DNA from: Blepharisma japonicum
Lineage: Eukaryota; Ciliophora; Heterotrichea; Heterotrichida; Blepharismidae
Direction of reading: 5' to 3'
DNA length: 64,000 nt
Assembly: GCA_949751835.1 (NCBI GenBank)
Contig: CATKHK010000001.1
Span: forward strand, 1 to 64,000
Shown: positions 1-11,548 of the stretch, one piece after another
Position numbering within the stretch: the stretch's first letter is position 1
How the letters are laid out: each line of letters opens with the position of its first letter
Translations under genes and position numbers: made by a program
The notes under the pieces: generated by a model
Told to the model about the DNA's origin: nothing
Databases searched by the model: none
The model's input: only the letters and a program-made list of their open reading frames with translations

Positions 1-1017
1 GAAGAGTTTCGGTTCGGTTGGTTTGGGTTTAATGGCGATTTCGCCATTTTATTTGAACTTAAACTGGCAACATAATTTTGTAATTTATAAATATCATTTT
101 TAAAGTATATATACTTCTAATTCAAAATCCATTTATTTAAAATTCTGATCATCCAATTATCAAAAAATTTAAAATATTGATAATTAGCCATTTTTTTTCA
201 AGTGCTAGAGAAAAATGGCTCATTAGAATGATTTGACGAGCCAAAAAATATAAAATTAGATTTTTAGGAAACCTCGGAGACACAATTTTCCATTTAAAGC
301 ATTAGCTTAAGCAAATAGCTAGATTTCAAACATTTTGACCTACATTTATTAAATTCATCATTCACCCTATGCACCTTTCCAATGAAAAAGGGAATGAAGA
401 TTTTCATGTGTTTAAGCTTCCTTGGTTTAACCGGGGAAGACGCCTCATCGCGCTATTATAAAACAAATCTATAAAAAGGATTAGATATTTAAGATAAAAA
501 AGAGAGTATTTAAGCATAATGTTAAATCATAAATTTCATGCAGAAATCTATGAAAGAAATTAATACTGCTTTCAAAGAAAAAATCGGCCAATTTTATGAA
601 AATTGAATTTGTCAATACTTATTTTAGAGATCCAGCAAAATAAACATTCAGAAAGAATGTAAATAATCTTTATAGATACTTTGGTATGCCATTTTGCATT
701 TAATTATTATCAACGGTACCTATATTTAGCAAAATACGTGATTTTATTAATGTAATAGGAATTTTTGAGTTCATACTGAAAGCAGCAAATATATAACAAA
801 ATAGCAAAGATAATAATGAATGCTAATTATATTAGCAATAACTTACTTTAAACTCTTTCAAAGTTCATTGGGGAAGTAATCTTCAGGAATATATGAGTAG
901 TATCTAACATCTAATTTTATATATAATCTTTTGTATAATTTAGAAAAAAGGGTCTCTCGTGATTTCGACTTGATATTATAATAGGATTCCGCACGCCCAA
1001 GCATGCACACTACAATG
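1..1017. other. AT-rich stretch without recognisable gene
   Basis: No reading frame of useful length is visible on either strand, even reading TGA as Trp. The only local structure noted is a perfect 8-bp inverted repeat with a 2-base loop at 31-48 (AATGGCGA / TCGCCATT) and a short GC-richer patch near 410-455 that can fold back on itself with G-T pairs. I see no telomeric repeat at the window edge. Confidence 0.5.
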
Positions 1018-2415
1018 TGCAATGATTATATCTCGATTGACAACGAACAAAGAAACATTTGCTGATAAATGGGATTAGAGCATTAGGTTAAATAAAATTG
1101 ATATATGAGAAAAATAAAAGCTCACTGAGAATTTTAAAATTAGCAAAATTCGATATAAGTAGCATTTGGATATATTGCTGCATACTTGGATGAGAGATAT
1201 TACAAGTTTGATTTTAGTTAGAGGATAATGATTAAGTTTTAACAACAGAATATTTACTAATATTTAAGAGTTAACAAAGGCGTTTTTACAGCTAATTTTT
1301 AAAATCTGCAGAAAAATTAATCATTTCTCACAAATTCTTAGACTAATCCTTAAAACACATTCACGTTATATTCGAAACTGTTTTTATAATAAATTCCAAT
1401 TTCTCATACCTTATCTAGGCTTAAACCTTTATTTTATTACTTTATCTTTTAACCTAGCATTTCATACTTTCAATTTTCTTACTGCTTAAATCAATTTATA
1501 GCAATATTCATCACCAATTACTCCTATGAAATAATAATAATAAAATTCGTGAATTTATTTTATTACTTTATCTTTTTAGCCTAGCATTTCATGCTTTCAA
1601 TTTTCTTACTGCTTAAATCAAATTTATAGCAATAATAACCGCCTCCATAACCAATTACTCCTATGAAAATTGCCCCATCATTATATTTTCAAAATGATGA
1701 TATATATTGAACTATATCATTTTTACCAATATAATATCAGGCATATTCGTCTAATAGTCCGCTTTCAAGAATCATTCTTCCTCACTCGAATATATACACT
1801 CTACTATTGCCAGTTGCTATTATTTTATCAATAGATCAGGTTAATAGAGGATTAGGTATACAGGAGTAGCTTTCAACTAGTATATCGTACTTATAAATTA
1901 CTTTATCATAAATTCCACACATTAGGATAGATTCTTTAAAAATGCTAATGGCTTGATCAGAATGAAAAAGTCTAGGAAAACTTAATTCAGTTCATCTGTT
2001 TTGAGCAATATTATATTTTTCAGGAGCCTTACCTCCTCCAAAAACATAAATGCAATCATTATAATAAACAGCTTTTGGAGCATATCGAGGGGTTCCAGAA
2101 GGGAGAGTCCTTTTACATTCAAAGATATTAAGATCAATTACATAAACCTTTCCAGAGTGAGGAGGATAATACCAAAAATAAAAAAGTTCTAAGTTAGGGA
2201 GTTGAAGAATGCCTGTGGAGTTATTTAAAACTTGTGGAGTTTTGATGAATTCTTTGATTAATTTTTGATTTTTAATATCATAAACTCATATAAAAGCTGA
2301 GTCATCTCTGTTGTAGATATTATAAAGAAACTGAGTGTCTATGTCTTTTTGAGGTTCATGTGAGTAAGATGAAATCAGCATTTATTTTAAATCAAAATTA
2401 ATCAATTTTTAATGA
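1018..2415 (-). repeat. Kelch-gene repeat unit, copy 1 (partial)
   Basis: This segment matches the units at about 11549-13343 and 13397-15184. Shared landmarks are a block around TCGATTGACAACGAACAAAG (near 1032), the stretch TGAGATATATTACAAG or its variants, the kelch coding sequence and a little of its upstream region. Copy 1 diverges more than copies 2 and 3 do from each other and lacks most of the upstream flank. About 100 bases of the gene's 3' end are repeated once more at about 1430-1530, next to the stop codon. Confidence 0.75.
1581..2381 (-). CDS. Kelch-like repeat protein, copy 1
   Basis: Reading TGA as Trp gives an uninterrupted 266-residue protein from ATG (2381-2379) to TAG (1581-1583). 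The centre reads IYVFGGGKAPEKYNIAQNRW, a kelch-type blade (hydrophobic run, Gly-Gly, spaced Tyr and Trp). Further blades are suggested by VYVIDLN, YKYDILVESYSC and VYIFEWG. At least six Trp codons are TGA, so a standard-code search finds only shadows here. Kelch propellers usually bind proteins; no BTB, F-box or other partner domain is present and no target can be named. Copies 2 and 3 have exactly the same length, which argues that the frame is maintained. The assignment to the kelch class rests on motif rhythm, not on alignment. Confidence 0.7.
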
Positions 2416-3120
2416 TGTATTTAGCACATAAGATGTTTAATGATAACAGGTTTATTACCTATCAAGAAATTTCAAGTTTAGTTCTGACTAAAAAGAAATA
2501 ATAAAATTCAAGATTTATCGACCTCTCAATGAAGATTAATACCTGCCAATTTTTAAAAAGTGAAAGATAAATGAATTAATCGAAATTTTTATATTTCGCA
2601 TAAGATGAATCTAATGAAGAAGATTTTATCTTTTAATAGTTGATAGTCTGCACCATTAAGCTAAGAAAAGGATTTAAAAATTGTTTATGAGCAAGATTAT
2701 GGTTAAGAAGGAAGCATGTTCAATCGAAATGCCTTTTCTATAAATGTATTTATTAATTATTCAAGAATAAGATATAATAGCACCATTGCTTTGATTTCTA
2801 AGGGAAATTATTATTTATATTTTAACGCTAGTTGAACTTCTAAGCAATTGGAGAGGAAACTTTTTGGGCCAACGGAGGCCGTAAAATAACCGGAGAAAGA
2901 CTAATTAGCCAAGAAGATTTAACAGATTTGCAGTCATCTCTCCTATAATTAAAAATTAACTAATAGTTTCAGCAAGCCCAGCTTTAAAACAGGTAGCTAA
3001 AATAATGCTGAAGGTATCAATCCATTCTATGTCAGTGTCATAAATATTTTTCATCACAGTAGTAAACTGAAACAAAGGATTATTAAATTATCAGCTTTAA
3101 AGTATCAAATTTCCTTTTTT
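2416..3120. other. Spacer with a short coding-like remnant
   Basis: Mostly AT-rich spacer. On the plus strand, about 2848-2948 reads as a sensible peptide ending SQEDLTDLQSSLL before TAA, with no start and no upstream open frame. It looks like the tail of a decayed gene. Nothing else is supported. Confidence 0.3.
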
Positions 3121-3124
3121 TAGG

Positions 3125-3896
3125 GCTTTTTTGTTTTAATTGCAGGTAGCCTAATATTCTGCAGCTTTGGCTTGATAATTCTTATCTTCTCTACTTTTAC
3201 CCCAAAAAATTCTTGTAGTATTTTATCCCTTTTCAAGTTCATAAGGGCTCCCTTTATCTAAACTAGCACATATGTGGTACTTTTTGGCTGAATATTATAT
3301 TGGAGTCTATATTTTCCATAGAAACTTGACTTTTTAGACTGTTCAGCAGTTTTTGGGCTTGTTATGCCATCTAATTCTTTACTATTTTCTGTTTTAGGTT
3401 TTTTAGCTTTGCAGATATCTGGGGATTTGCATGGTAATGGGTTTGATTAGGGATCTTGGGGAGTAGAAGATAAATTTGTAGTTTCATTTGGAATTTTTCG
3501 ATGATTTTCAAAAAATTCTTGGCATATTGGGCTCTGCTTTTTAGTTATTGTAGCAGTTTGATCGAGATGAGGAAGAATGATTTTTGCTACCTCTAAACTC
3601 TGGCATCGTTGATCACAAACCTATGCATTGCAGAATTTACTCCATAAGACCACTTGCAAAAATAACTATCTGTGAGGTTTTAACGATACAGGCGCGACCT
3701 TTTCATTTCCATAAATAAATGTTGTTTGATTGGAAATTTCGGAAGCCAAAATGCAACTTTCATTATCTCTGATCCCTGCTTTAGAATAAACTGAATCGAA
3801 TTCCAAATTGTAATACAAAATATCGACTTCATTCACATAGTAAAACTCTATGTCAAAAACATTTGAAAAAATTGTATTCAATGGTTGTTGATGCAT
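3125..3896 (-). pseudogene. Decayed coding region, family not recognised
   Basis: On the minus strand an ORF starts at 3896 (MHQQPLNTIFSNVFDIEFYY) and stops with TAG near 3666. Coding-like sequence then continues in other frames: a Cys-bearing stretch (CDQRCQSLEVAKIILPHLDQ), then a polar Ser/Lys/Pro-rich segment and a basic end, interrupted by at least two TAA/TAG codons. Alternating sensible peptide and stops without 15-nt introns at the breaks suggests a pseudogene. No family was recognised, and the two halves could belong to different relics. Confidence 0.4.
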
Positions 3897-4486
3897 CTCT
3901 TTCAGTTAGAATTGGTTATATTTAACTAAGCAGGCTACATCATTCTTTTGATTATAAAACTTGTAAAATCAGGGCTAACCAATTTCAGGTTTTATCAAAA
4001 TTATTTCTAGTATCCTATTTTGATAATATATTACAAGAATTGCTGCTATCTAGAGAATAATCTATAGACTAAATGATTATATAAGGATTTTATATTTATA
4101 AGAAAAGAAAATCGAAAAAATCAGTTGCTGACCTGTGAGAGATGAATGTGCATTAATATTATGTTTTCACTCATTTAACCTATTTAAAACTTTATTAATC
4201 TAAAGATTTCAGTTAATTCATAATAGAAGGTATTCTGATGGCATAAATATCAATCTTAACATATTATTAATTATTAAAACAAAAAAACTATCAAAACATA
4301 ACTTGAATGACAATCTTATTCTTTCTTATATAGCTCTTTTTTTAAAGAATTGCTAGAAAATATTTTATTAAATAATACTAAATCAATAGAATGATAGACG
4401 ATTTTAACATATTATATTTTATAAGAACTCTTATGTTTAGCTTGCAATATGGATTTACTTGAAAATATAATATCAATTTATATAAT

Positions 4487-4951
4487 AAATGTGTAAAACT
4501 TATTTTTTCTGGTTTTTTGCTTCTTGCTCTACCAAAAAATATATGCGCAAACTTTAACTATAATAAGTGATGGGTCTGTATATACATTTCAATCCTCTGA
4601 AAAAGTCTATGCAACGAGTTCAATACAGCATTCTGCCGTTTGGCCAAATATTTATGGAGCATATTGGATCTGAGAAAACGCGGATAATTCAATATCTGAG
4701 ACTCTGCTATTATAAGATGTTTCGATGCTCCCGGAATTCCTACTTATTCTTATATTAGAATTGCTACTGATGATAATTTTACATTATTTCTTAATGGAAG
4801 GCTAGTAGAGATGAAATCCAACACCTATCAAATTTTGACAGATATCGATATGCTTCCAAAAACTGTTCAAGGAAATAATTGGTTGCATATAATTGTCCAA
4901 AATACAGTCAGATATGGGGCTTTAATATTTAAAGCTACTATTAATTATTAG
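4487..4951 (+). pseudogene. Broken gene for a secreted jelly-roll/lectin-like protein
   Basis: A signal-peptide-like start (LFFLVFCFLLYQKIYAQ) is followed in the same frame by SDGSVYTFQSS and AVWPNIYGAYWIWENADNS. The frame then shifts by one base near 4700 and continues as APGIPTYSYIRIATDDNFTL, FLNGRLVEMKS and NWLHIIVQNT up to TAA (4949-4951). The pattern W-I-W .. R-I-A-T-D-D .. L-F-L-N-G resembles the galactose-binding-like beta sandwich found in many secreted carbohydrate-binding modules. That comparison is from memory. The nearest ATG (4489) is out of frame with the signal peptide. Two frame breaks without an intron of the usual size make this a pseudogene, unless the assembly has errors here. 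Confidence 0.5.
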
Positions 4952-6256
4952 CATTATAAAATTTAGCATGTTTGAATAAATTTTATAACTAGTATACCCT
5001 AGTGGATTGTTTTATAAATTTTTGGCTTAACACTCAGCTTTAGATTTTCACTAGATAACTTCCATCTAGGTTAAACTTTCAAAAGCAATTTTCTTATTAA
5101 CCCCACTTGAAGGTTATGAATTATAAATTTTGGGTGCTCAGAATCACCGATGAAAAAATAACAGCATGTGATTAAGTTTTATTGTCATTAAAATCCTTGG
5201 TCCAAAGTCTAAAAATGGTTAAGCTGATGAATCAATAATGATTAACGGTTATACATAACAATATTCAACTATTAAAAAAAGTAATATTTATGATGAAATC
5301 TTTAAATCTATTTAAAAGAAGACATTTATTGATACTTATTTCTTTATTTCCATAACTTAGAAAATATCAATATACTGCTTTTATAAGCTCCATAATTTAT
5401 TTGAACCAACTTATCTCATGAAATGCACATCTTGCAAGCAAAACCCCAATTATATTCTGAAAAGATAATCATTATAATTTTATGCCCTCTTTGCTTTGTT
5501 TAAAATCATGATTAATACTTTTACTAGCAGTTCATGCAGGATATATAAATATTCTAAAACTTGTTATGCATGGTTCACCACACTACCTTCTAGCACATGG
5601 AAAACAATTGAGGAGTCTTAAGAATTTGATAATTTCTGATGAAATTATAGACATAAGTTGCTTTGCTTATAAGCTGATTTAATCCCTCTCAAATTCCTAA
5701 TTACTCTATTTTACTCTTTTTCTTAAATGGTCAACTTATAAGCCTAGTATCTTGCCTTTCCGTTATTCACGACATTGATATAGGCTCATTTATTGATAAA
5801 ATGAATAAATACTTGCATATATTGTTATAGAAAGCATTAATGACTATGAAGGTTTAATATTTGCTGTAGTAACTTATTATGTAATTAGTCTAACCTAGCC
5901 TGCCTCTAACGAAATTTTTTAAATTGGAGGCTAAGACAATTGAAGAAGATAATGAACACCATTCAGGCTTATCATAAATATTCTTCTCTATCATAAAGCT
6001 GCCTTTGCTATGCCTAAACTTTTATATTTAACATTTTACATTTATTAAGCCACTTCAAATGAATGTCTGCACTCATTTAGATAAACACAATTTCATTTTA
6101 AAAATATAATCCAAGCCAATAAATTAATTTATGGCCATTTTTAGCATTACTAAAATTTCTCTTTAAAGGACAAAATAAAATTGAGTGATTAAATCTTACA
6201 ATAATTTTATAATGAAAATAAACTTTCGAAATTGAAATATTAAAAATTTAATCTGC
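4952..6256. other. Long AT-rich region without gene
   Basis: About 1.3 kb in which I find no reading frame longer than a few dozen codons on either strand, with TGA read as sense or as stop. No repeat shared with the rest of the window was noticed. Confidence 0.5.
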
Positions 6257-7852
6257 TTAGAGAATAAGACTCTCGTAAAATTCTTTAAGAGCACGAATGG
6301 AATCTGCAATTGACTTTCTCTTCTTAGGGTCTTTCGTTTTTTTCAGATCATATTCTAAAATTTTGATGATATTATCAATTTCCTCAGATATATTATAGTG
6401 AGGAGCAACTTTCTTTAGCTGTTGGATAGCAGCCTTTAATTCATTTTTTACTGTTTCTATGGACATTTCCATCTTTTTGATATCATCTTCAAGTGTTTCC
6501 TCTTTAATTCTTAATGTTTCTGGCTTAGCTTTAAGTGAGGTGAACTTATCCTTTACATCTTGTAATACTTCGCTAACGAGCTTTTGCGTTATTTTAGGTA
6601 GTCTCTTCGTACGGAAGTGACTATCAGGCCCACATTTGCAAACTTTGCATTTTAGATCAGCTCCCATACATGAACAATTACCAAAATATGTTCCATTTTT
6701 ATTTTGGGTGCATTCTATGCCACAATATCTATGGCATAAAGAGTTATCATTGGCACAAATAGTATTATAGTAATCTACATCTTCTCATTCTATCTGCTCT
6801 ATTTTTTTGGTTGCCATAAAATCTTTATAAGTTTGGGCATCAGCAAATTGTAATTCTTTATTCGTTTTAATTTCTTCAATTTGTCACCTTAGATCATACA
6901 GAATAAAGAGTTTTGATTTAGCTTCATGTAAGATTTGTTTCACTTTGTCAACTCTTTTTTCCACCTCATTGAAACACTCTACATTAAAAGAGGACATTGA
7001 GCTATTGAATTCTGCTAAGGTATTAATATCCATAAGATTTAATTGGCTTTCTATTTTTTCGAGTTTACTGTTGATATCACTAGTAATGGAGTTTATTTTA
7101 GAATTAAGCAGCCTTGTCTCACCCTCATTCTCTATTTTGAATCTTATTAAATTTTGAAGTTCTTTTAAACTCTCACTGTACTCATTTGCTTTTATAGAAA
7201 TCGAATCCTCAATGTTTGCTACCTTAATCCTAGCCGAATTTATAGTTTTATTATTAGCTTCAATACTGCTTTCTTTATTGGAGAGCATAGCATTAAGAAA
7301 TGTTTGAAATCTCTTATGAACTAAAGATGCAATTGAACTTTCTAAGTTTTTACTGTATATATGAAACAATTTTGCAACATTATACCAATCCTTTTCGGCT
7401 GAGATTATCGATTTTACTTTGTTTACAGCTTCTTCAGGATGTAAAGTCAATAACTCTGAAATTGAGTCTCGGTTTAACTTTAACAATTTTTTGGTTTGGC
7501 AAATTTCTAAAACCAAATTTCCTACATTAGCTGAAAAAATATCCAAATTTCTAGTGTATTGTCTTACATCTTCTTCTAAATTAGCTAGACGCTGATTAAA
7601 GGAATCTATAATTAACTTCTTTAGCTTTCTATACTTTGAATCTTCTTTCATAAGAAATCTAAGAACAGCTTGTTTTGTCTCTTCATTAGGCTCTGCAAAA
7701 ATAGAGTCAATTGTATGATCCCTGCCAGCAATTTTATTTTTAATATGCCTTCCGATGTGCAGTTCACAGAAGAAAGATTCAGGAGAAGTGCATTTGCATG
7801 CATACTCAATTTCATTTTTGCAGTCTGGCTCGAAGCACTTCATTTGATTCAT
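6257..7852 (-). CDS. Coiled-coil protein with N-terminal B-box-like and C-terminal Cys-rich motifs
   Basis: With TGA as Trp (two positions, near 6881 and 6787) two apparent ORFs join into one 531-residue protein. Residues 5-40 contain C-x4-C .. C-x-C .. C-x2-H-x3-H, a B-box-like zinc site (CFEPDCKNEIEYACKC, FFCELHIGRHI). Residues about 60-330 are helical and Lys/Glu-rich with heptad character. Near residues 360-410 comes a Cys/His cluster (CHRYCGIEC .. GNCSCMG .. CKVCKCGPDSHFRTKR), then another helical segment. That cluster resembles the Cys-rich tail that follows some AIG1/dynamin-type GTPase domains in protists, but no GTPase motif is present. Function unknown; a zinc-stabilised scaffold is an inference. 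It is the only clearly intact gene between the first and second kelch copies. Confidence 0.75.
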
Positions 7853-8187
7853 CTACAATTATTATTATTATTTTAAAATAGCTAATTTATATGAAAAAAA
7901 GTCCATTAATCGTTTTTTATACAATCCTAAACAAAGAAAATATCAATAAATAATTTGCATTAGATAATAAAGAATTTATGAATAACTGATTAGGGCTTGA
8001 ACTTACATTAACATAAATGAGTACTCCAAGGATTAATAATGAAAACATTCTTTTGGAAAATTTTAGGCTATCAAAATTCTTATATTGGCTACCTGATGAT
8101 TTGCTTTATAGATTTTCATAGTTAAAAATCTGTATTAAATTTGTCTTTCCTTAACTAGACATAACCATATATCTGCTCAAATAATTT

Positions 8188-8990
8188 ATGCATGCTACCC
8201 AAAGCGGATCAAAAATCTCTGAGTTTTATCCTTTAAATCAAAAAATTAAAGTACTTGAAAAAGAAAATAACCAAATAGTTCAAGAAAATTCTAATCTGAA
8301 GGATAATTTAAAAGAATTAAAAACTGATATTGAGCATGCTAAAGAGAAAAATATTAGTCTCTTAGCTGGAGATCAATCTATAAAATAAAAAATTAAAGAT
8401 CAAACTAGTGAACTTGAAGCAAAAGCAATAGAAAATTAGAGATTAAGAAAAGAACTTAATGATTAAACAATAAACTAGCAGAATAATCATCTAAAAAGTC
8501 AAAACCTTGCAATAAAATTTAAAAACATTCAAAATGATACAAAGCACGCATTACCAATTTAGAGGATTTGACTAAAAATATGAATTATTGCAATCTCAGT
8601 TCAAAAGAAACCTTTTTTAAAAGAGATTATTGAAGATTTAAGCAATGAATTGCTAGCAGAACGTAAAAAAATAAAAACTCTAAAAAACAAAATAGAAATT
8701 ATAAAAGAAAAATTATCGGATTTTGAAGAGATTGAATATGGTCACACTATAAATGGCAGTATAGATAATTTAGCCGAGGCTGTTCATAAAATCTTAAAAA
8801 GAATCATAAGAAAGGATAATGATATTGAGAAAGATGATATAAAAATAAAGGATTTTTCTTGTAAAAATGTCAGGTTCAAAGGCACGCTCACTAAAGAAGA
8901 GGAAAACAAAAAGAGCTTAAACGATTCAGCATTTATTATTTTGCAGGAGTGTCCTTATAATCGTGATAATTTCAACATATTACTTTATAA
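8188..8990 (+). pseudogene. Decayed coiled-coil coding region
   Basis: The frame opens with ATG at 8188 and reads a Lys/Glu/Asn-rich helix (LEKENNQIVQENSNLKDNLK). It is cut by TAA/TAG at about 8386, 8437, 8464 and 8473, then changes frame twice (about 8545-8625), and resumes as ELLAERKKIKTLKNKIEI up to about 8990. Several stops sit where Gln would fit a coiled coil, as expected if CAA/CAG mutated to TAA/TAG. The frame changes argue for decay rather than an alternative code. It runs into the Sec63-like relic without a visible boundary. Confidence 0.55.
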
Positions 8991-8999
8991 AGTACCAGA

Positions 9000-9440
9000 T
9001 TTTGGACGTGGAAACTAAAGAATTACCATTGTCACTTAAAAGGGACGATCAAATACAATTGTCCTTGCGCTATTTGTTTGTAGAAAAGAAGAGTATTTAA
9101 AGCACCTCAGAAAGCGTCTAGGCTCGGAATGCACTTGCTATTGATAATTTTATTCGGGTATGCCATTATGTGACAGCAGTCAATATTAGCAATTCCCCAA
9201 AAGGCGTAAAAGTATTCGATCCTTATGAAATTTTAGAAATCCAAGTGAGCGCTTAAGATGAACAAATTCGTATGGTTTTTAGAAAACTCAGTAAAAAATC
9301 CCACCCCTAATAAAGACCCAGAAAGCAATTGGGTAGCAGGAAAATACATAACAATCACAAAATCTTATGGAACCTTGACAAATGAGTTGGTTAAAGCAAA
9401 TTATGAAAATATGAAAATCCTGATGAGCCTTATTTATTAA
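9000..9440 (+). pseudogene. SEC63: Sec63 pseudogene, 5' part (J domain)
   Basis: Sec63 is the ER membrane J-protein that works with BiP and the Sec61 channel. Here a Cys-rich loop and membrane segment (HCHLKGTIKYNCPCAICL, then LLLIILFGYAIM) are read in one frame. A shift leads to VKVFDPYEILEIQVSA, a TAA, DEQIRMVFRKLSKKSHP, a further shift, and ITITKSYGTLTNELVKANYE with NPDEP. This is the J domain preceding the third lumen-to-cytosol segment of Sec63, including the FDPYEIL start and the K-x-Y/F-RKLS helix. The H-P of the HPD motif survives at a frame break. Stops and at least three shifts mean no product. Continues at about 10183 after an inserted primase relic. Confidence 0.75.
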
Positions 9441-9454
9441 TAGCAGCAAGCTAA

Positions 9455-10182
9455 ATGGACCCACAAACTTTAGAAAACTACTATAGAAATTATTTCCCTT
9501 GCAATACACTTTGCAGATTGCTCAATGCAGGAGTTGAACTTGAAAAACAAGATCCTCATTATGACAAAACTTAGCTTGAAAGTAGAGAATTTTCTTTCAC
9601 TTTGTTAGGAGATATATATTGCCGCCATCAAAGTTTCAGCTCTGCAAATGAATTTAAAAATCAGCTGATTCATGATAAGCAAGAAAAATTCGATATTGAA
9701 GCTGTGTGAACAGTCCTTCCAAACAAAAAGACTCTTAATAAAATCCACTATGAGACTCTGAAAAGAGAATTTGCTATTGATATTCATATGACTGATTACG
9801 GTAAAGTTAGAGCATGCTGCTCTGGCGCTGTAGTTTGCCAACCTTGCTGGAAATTTTTAGTAGTCGCTTACTAATCAATGGATATTGCCCCAAAAGAATC
9901 ATTTGAATACACTGTTAATTTATGGGTATACTCAGGAAGAAGAGGTATCCATTGCAGGGTTTCTCACCCAGTCACAAGGCGTTTAAATGATTTTCGAAGA
10001 AAAGCATTAATAGAATTTCTTAATTTAGATTCAAAACCTTCTCCAGATCTACAAAGAAGTTTTAAGACCTCGATTTGAAGAAATTATTGTCAGAGAATAA
10101 AAATTATTTGCAAATCAAGAAAGACTAAATGAATGTGTCGAAATTATTAACAAAGAGGCAAGTCTCTGTGAAGGAAGTGATG
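9455..10182 (+). pseudogene. PRIM1: DNA primase small subunit pseudogene, inserted in the Sec63 relic
   Basis: The catalytic primase subunit makes RNA primers with DNA polymerase alpha. From ATG at 9455 the reading is MDPQTLENYYRNYFP, REFSFTLLGDIYCRHQSF, FAIDIHMTDYGKVRACCSG, CQPCWKFLVVAY, LWVYSGRRGIHCRVSHP, which follows eukaryotic PRIM1 in order. The metal-binding D-x-D equivalent (DIHMTDY), the CCSG..C..C zinc cluster and the SGRRGIH motif are all visible. In-frame TAG (about 9572) and TAA (about 9872) and a frameshift near 10060 break it. One TGA (about 9707) reads as Trp. It ends near residue 240 of about 420 expected, where Sec63 sequence resumes. The relic starts exactly at its own Met. 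Confidence 0.85.
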
Positions 10183-11515
10183 TGTCTTCTCCAGCAAAAT
10201 GGCAATGTGGCTGCCAATGTTTTTGTAGAAAACAGAAAACCATGCATCAATTTTGTTAGTCTTTTTTGTAATTGTGGCTATAATTTTGCCGGGGGCTTGT
10301 ATTTGTGAATTATGACGTCGAAAAAGGTGAATAAGAATGGGAGTTTTGCAAGATAACATGCCGATGTACTTAAAGCTTATTAAATGAAAACATGAATATC
10401 AAGCAATGCTTATTGATGATTATTATCAGTTCTGAATTCCATAAACTTGCAGTATCAAAATCTGATTCTCTAGAGCTAAAAAAAATTGTTGAGTTTATTC
10501 CAAAAAATCAAAGTCTCAGTCCAAAGATACTAAAAGATTTGCTGTTACTGCTTGCACATATGAATAGAAAAATCTTTCATATAAAGCCCAGATTGAATAT
10601 GATTTGAATGAAAGAAGTAAATATTATAGAAACCACGCTTGATTGGGCTCATATTATTAATTCAGGCCCAAGAACAAAACAACGAGTATTCACTCATTAC
10701 CTTACCAATAGAGATGGCTCAATTAATCACCGCAAGTGCTTTGGCTTTGTGAAAGCAATCTTTTAATGCTCCCACATATAAATAATAGTAATTTAAATTA
10801 TTTTGTAAAAGCAAATAAATGGAAAATTTGTGAAATTGACATCGATATTTATCAAAATCCGAAAAATCACTATCAGAGCAGCAATTTCTGACATAAAAGA
10901 ATTCCTCAATTATTCTCCAAAGCTTAAAGTAGAATATCCAGTATTTATTGATGAAGAAGAAATTGCAGATGGAGATGCTATTACTGTAAAAGTTGTAATC
11001 ACAAGAGAGTAGCTTCAAGAAAACCAATTTTTAAGGCATATCCACGCCCCAAGAATTTCCCTATCAAAAAATGAAAAGTGGAGGCTTCTTATTCCAGAGC
11101 CAAATTTAATAAAGTCCTCTAAAATCGTTTTTCACCAATTAAAGACTATTGAAGACAAAGACTTCAAGGGACAGCAGAGCCCACAAGGCTTTAATATTAC
11201 CCAGGTGAACATTCATGAAAGCTTCACGTTAAATTTGCCCATATTATGGTCTTGACACCTGCGAAAAGCTTAACTTTACAGTGAAAAAGCCTGGAGATAC
11301 CAAAAAAGAAGAGTATAAAGTCCTCCTGATTGCAAAAATATTGAAAAGAATGCTATTTCAAATTGTGATGATTGGTTCGCAGCCTAAAGTAGAAGGTTCA
11401 GAAGAAGGAAATATCCCTGAGCTAGAAGAAATCCCTCAAGGTAAATCCGAAGGTTTCCATATTTCAGCTGATATGGTTTGTGCTATGCATCCAAATTATG
11501 CTGAAAAGCACTAAG
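10183..11515 (+). pseudogene. SEC63: Sec63 pseudogene, 3' part (membrane segment and Brl/Sec63 domain)
   Basis: Reading resumes with MAMWLPMFL, a TAG, then KTENHASILLVFFVIVAIILPG, the membrane helix that follows the J domain in Sec63. Next come a basic ELWRRKRWIRMGVLQ, helical repeats of the Sec63 domain (EFHKLAVSKSDSLELKKIVE, DLLLLLAHMNRK, MAQLITASALALWKQ), and the beta-sandwich end (KLKVEYPVFIDEEEIADGDA, EKWRLLIPEPNL, YGLDTCEKLNFTVKKPGD). The acidic tail ends in TAA at about 11513. At least four frameshifts and several TAA/TAG codons are present. Together with 9000-9440 it covers nearly a whole Sec63, so a full gene was here before the primase piece arrived or before both decayed. Confidence 0.8.
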
Positions 11516-11548
11516 AATTTTTTTTTTAAAAAACAATTACATTTTTAT

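Noticed and set aside
1-60. Telomere at the left edge
   Set aside because: The G/T-rich opening (GGTTCGGTTGGTTTGGGTTT) is not a regular repeat.
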